Source of the DNA: Candidatus Methylobacter oryzae
GTDB lineage: Bacteria > Pseudomonadota > Gammaproteobacteria > Methylococcales > Methylomonadaceae
NCBI GenBank assembly: GCA_945861405.1
Contig: CAMAUL010000001.1
Span: 1 to 64,000, forward strand
DNA length: 64,000 nucleotides
Direction of reading: 5' to 3'
Below the pieces are notes generated by a model that was not told the DNA's origin, made no database searches, and saw nothing but the letters and a program-made list of their open reading frames with translations. The translations under genes were made by a program, and so were the position numbers. This document shows, one piece after another, positions 63,826 to 64,000 of the stretch. Numbering within the stretch: position 1 is the stretch's first letter; the number at the start of each line of letters is the position of its first letter.

Positions 63826-64000
63826 ATGGCTACGAAACATCGCTTTCGCAACAAATACCGACTTGAACTAAGAGAAGACGATTCTCCGCCGATGCATGTG
63901 CATTTGGTCGGCGGCAATTTTGATGTATTGATTAACCTGGAGACCCTGAGCTGCACCGGTACCTTTCCTCGCGGATTGCGCAAAGAGGTAATGGACTGGG
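63826..64000 (+). CDS. DUF4160-like protein, truncated by window end
   Basis: MATKHRFRNKYRLELREDDSPPMHVHLVGGNFDVLINLETLSCTGTFPRGLRKEVMDW. Confidence 0.55.
   Translation, partial: MATKHRFRNKYRLELREDDSPPMHVHLVGGNFDVLINLETLSCTGTFPRGLRKEVMDW

Overview
This 64 kb window looks like chromosome from a gammaproteobacterial methylotroph or methanotroph. That reading rests on protein-family recognition only; no search was run. The backbone carries: pth-rplY-prs-tRNA-Gln-ispE-lolB-TPR; hemA-prfA-prmC-JAMM; hrcA-grpE-dnaK-dnaJ-dapB; a ribulose-monophosphate (RuMP) cluster on the minus strand (hxlA-hxlB-tkt-two repeat proteins-tal); dhaK/dhaL; lexA; a RAYT/REP region with pilin and CcdAB; gatCAB with a Uma2 insertion; mreBCD-mrdAB-mltB-rlpA-dacA-dat-ybeD-lipB-lipA; and a 12.1 kb Tn7-like transposon. 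The transposon ends can be read directly: a 20/25 terminal inverted repeat and a 5-bp GACTG duplication define 51296..63428. The insertion falls inside the lipA stop codon (GAC TG^A). The element encodes TnsA, TnsB, TnsC, TniQ and a possible TnsE-like protein. Its cargo is a tightly overlapping four-gene operon: dual-GHKL ATPase/kinase-like protein, receiver-like protein, HNH nuclease and N6-adenine MTase. I regard it as a candidate defence system. The second main candidate for undescribed biology is a pair of adjacent genes inside the RuMP cluster. One is a soluble protein with 15 [G/S]VAKYL repeats. The other has a signal peptide, a TM segment and a tail with 4 such repeats. They suggest a membrane-tethered scaffold. 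Other points of interest: a tandem palindromic repeat inserted in frame in hrcA, a GTTC-N7-GTTC box upstream of lexA, a probable remnant of a second Tn7-like end next to the first, convergent overlapping dhaK/dhaL, two pairs of tiny membrane-protein genes, and several long intergenic inverted repeats.
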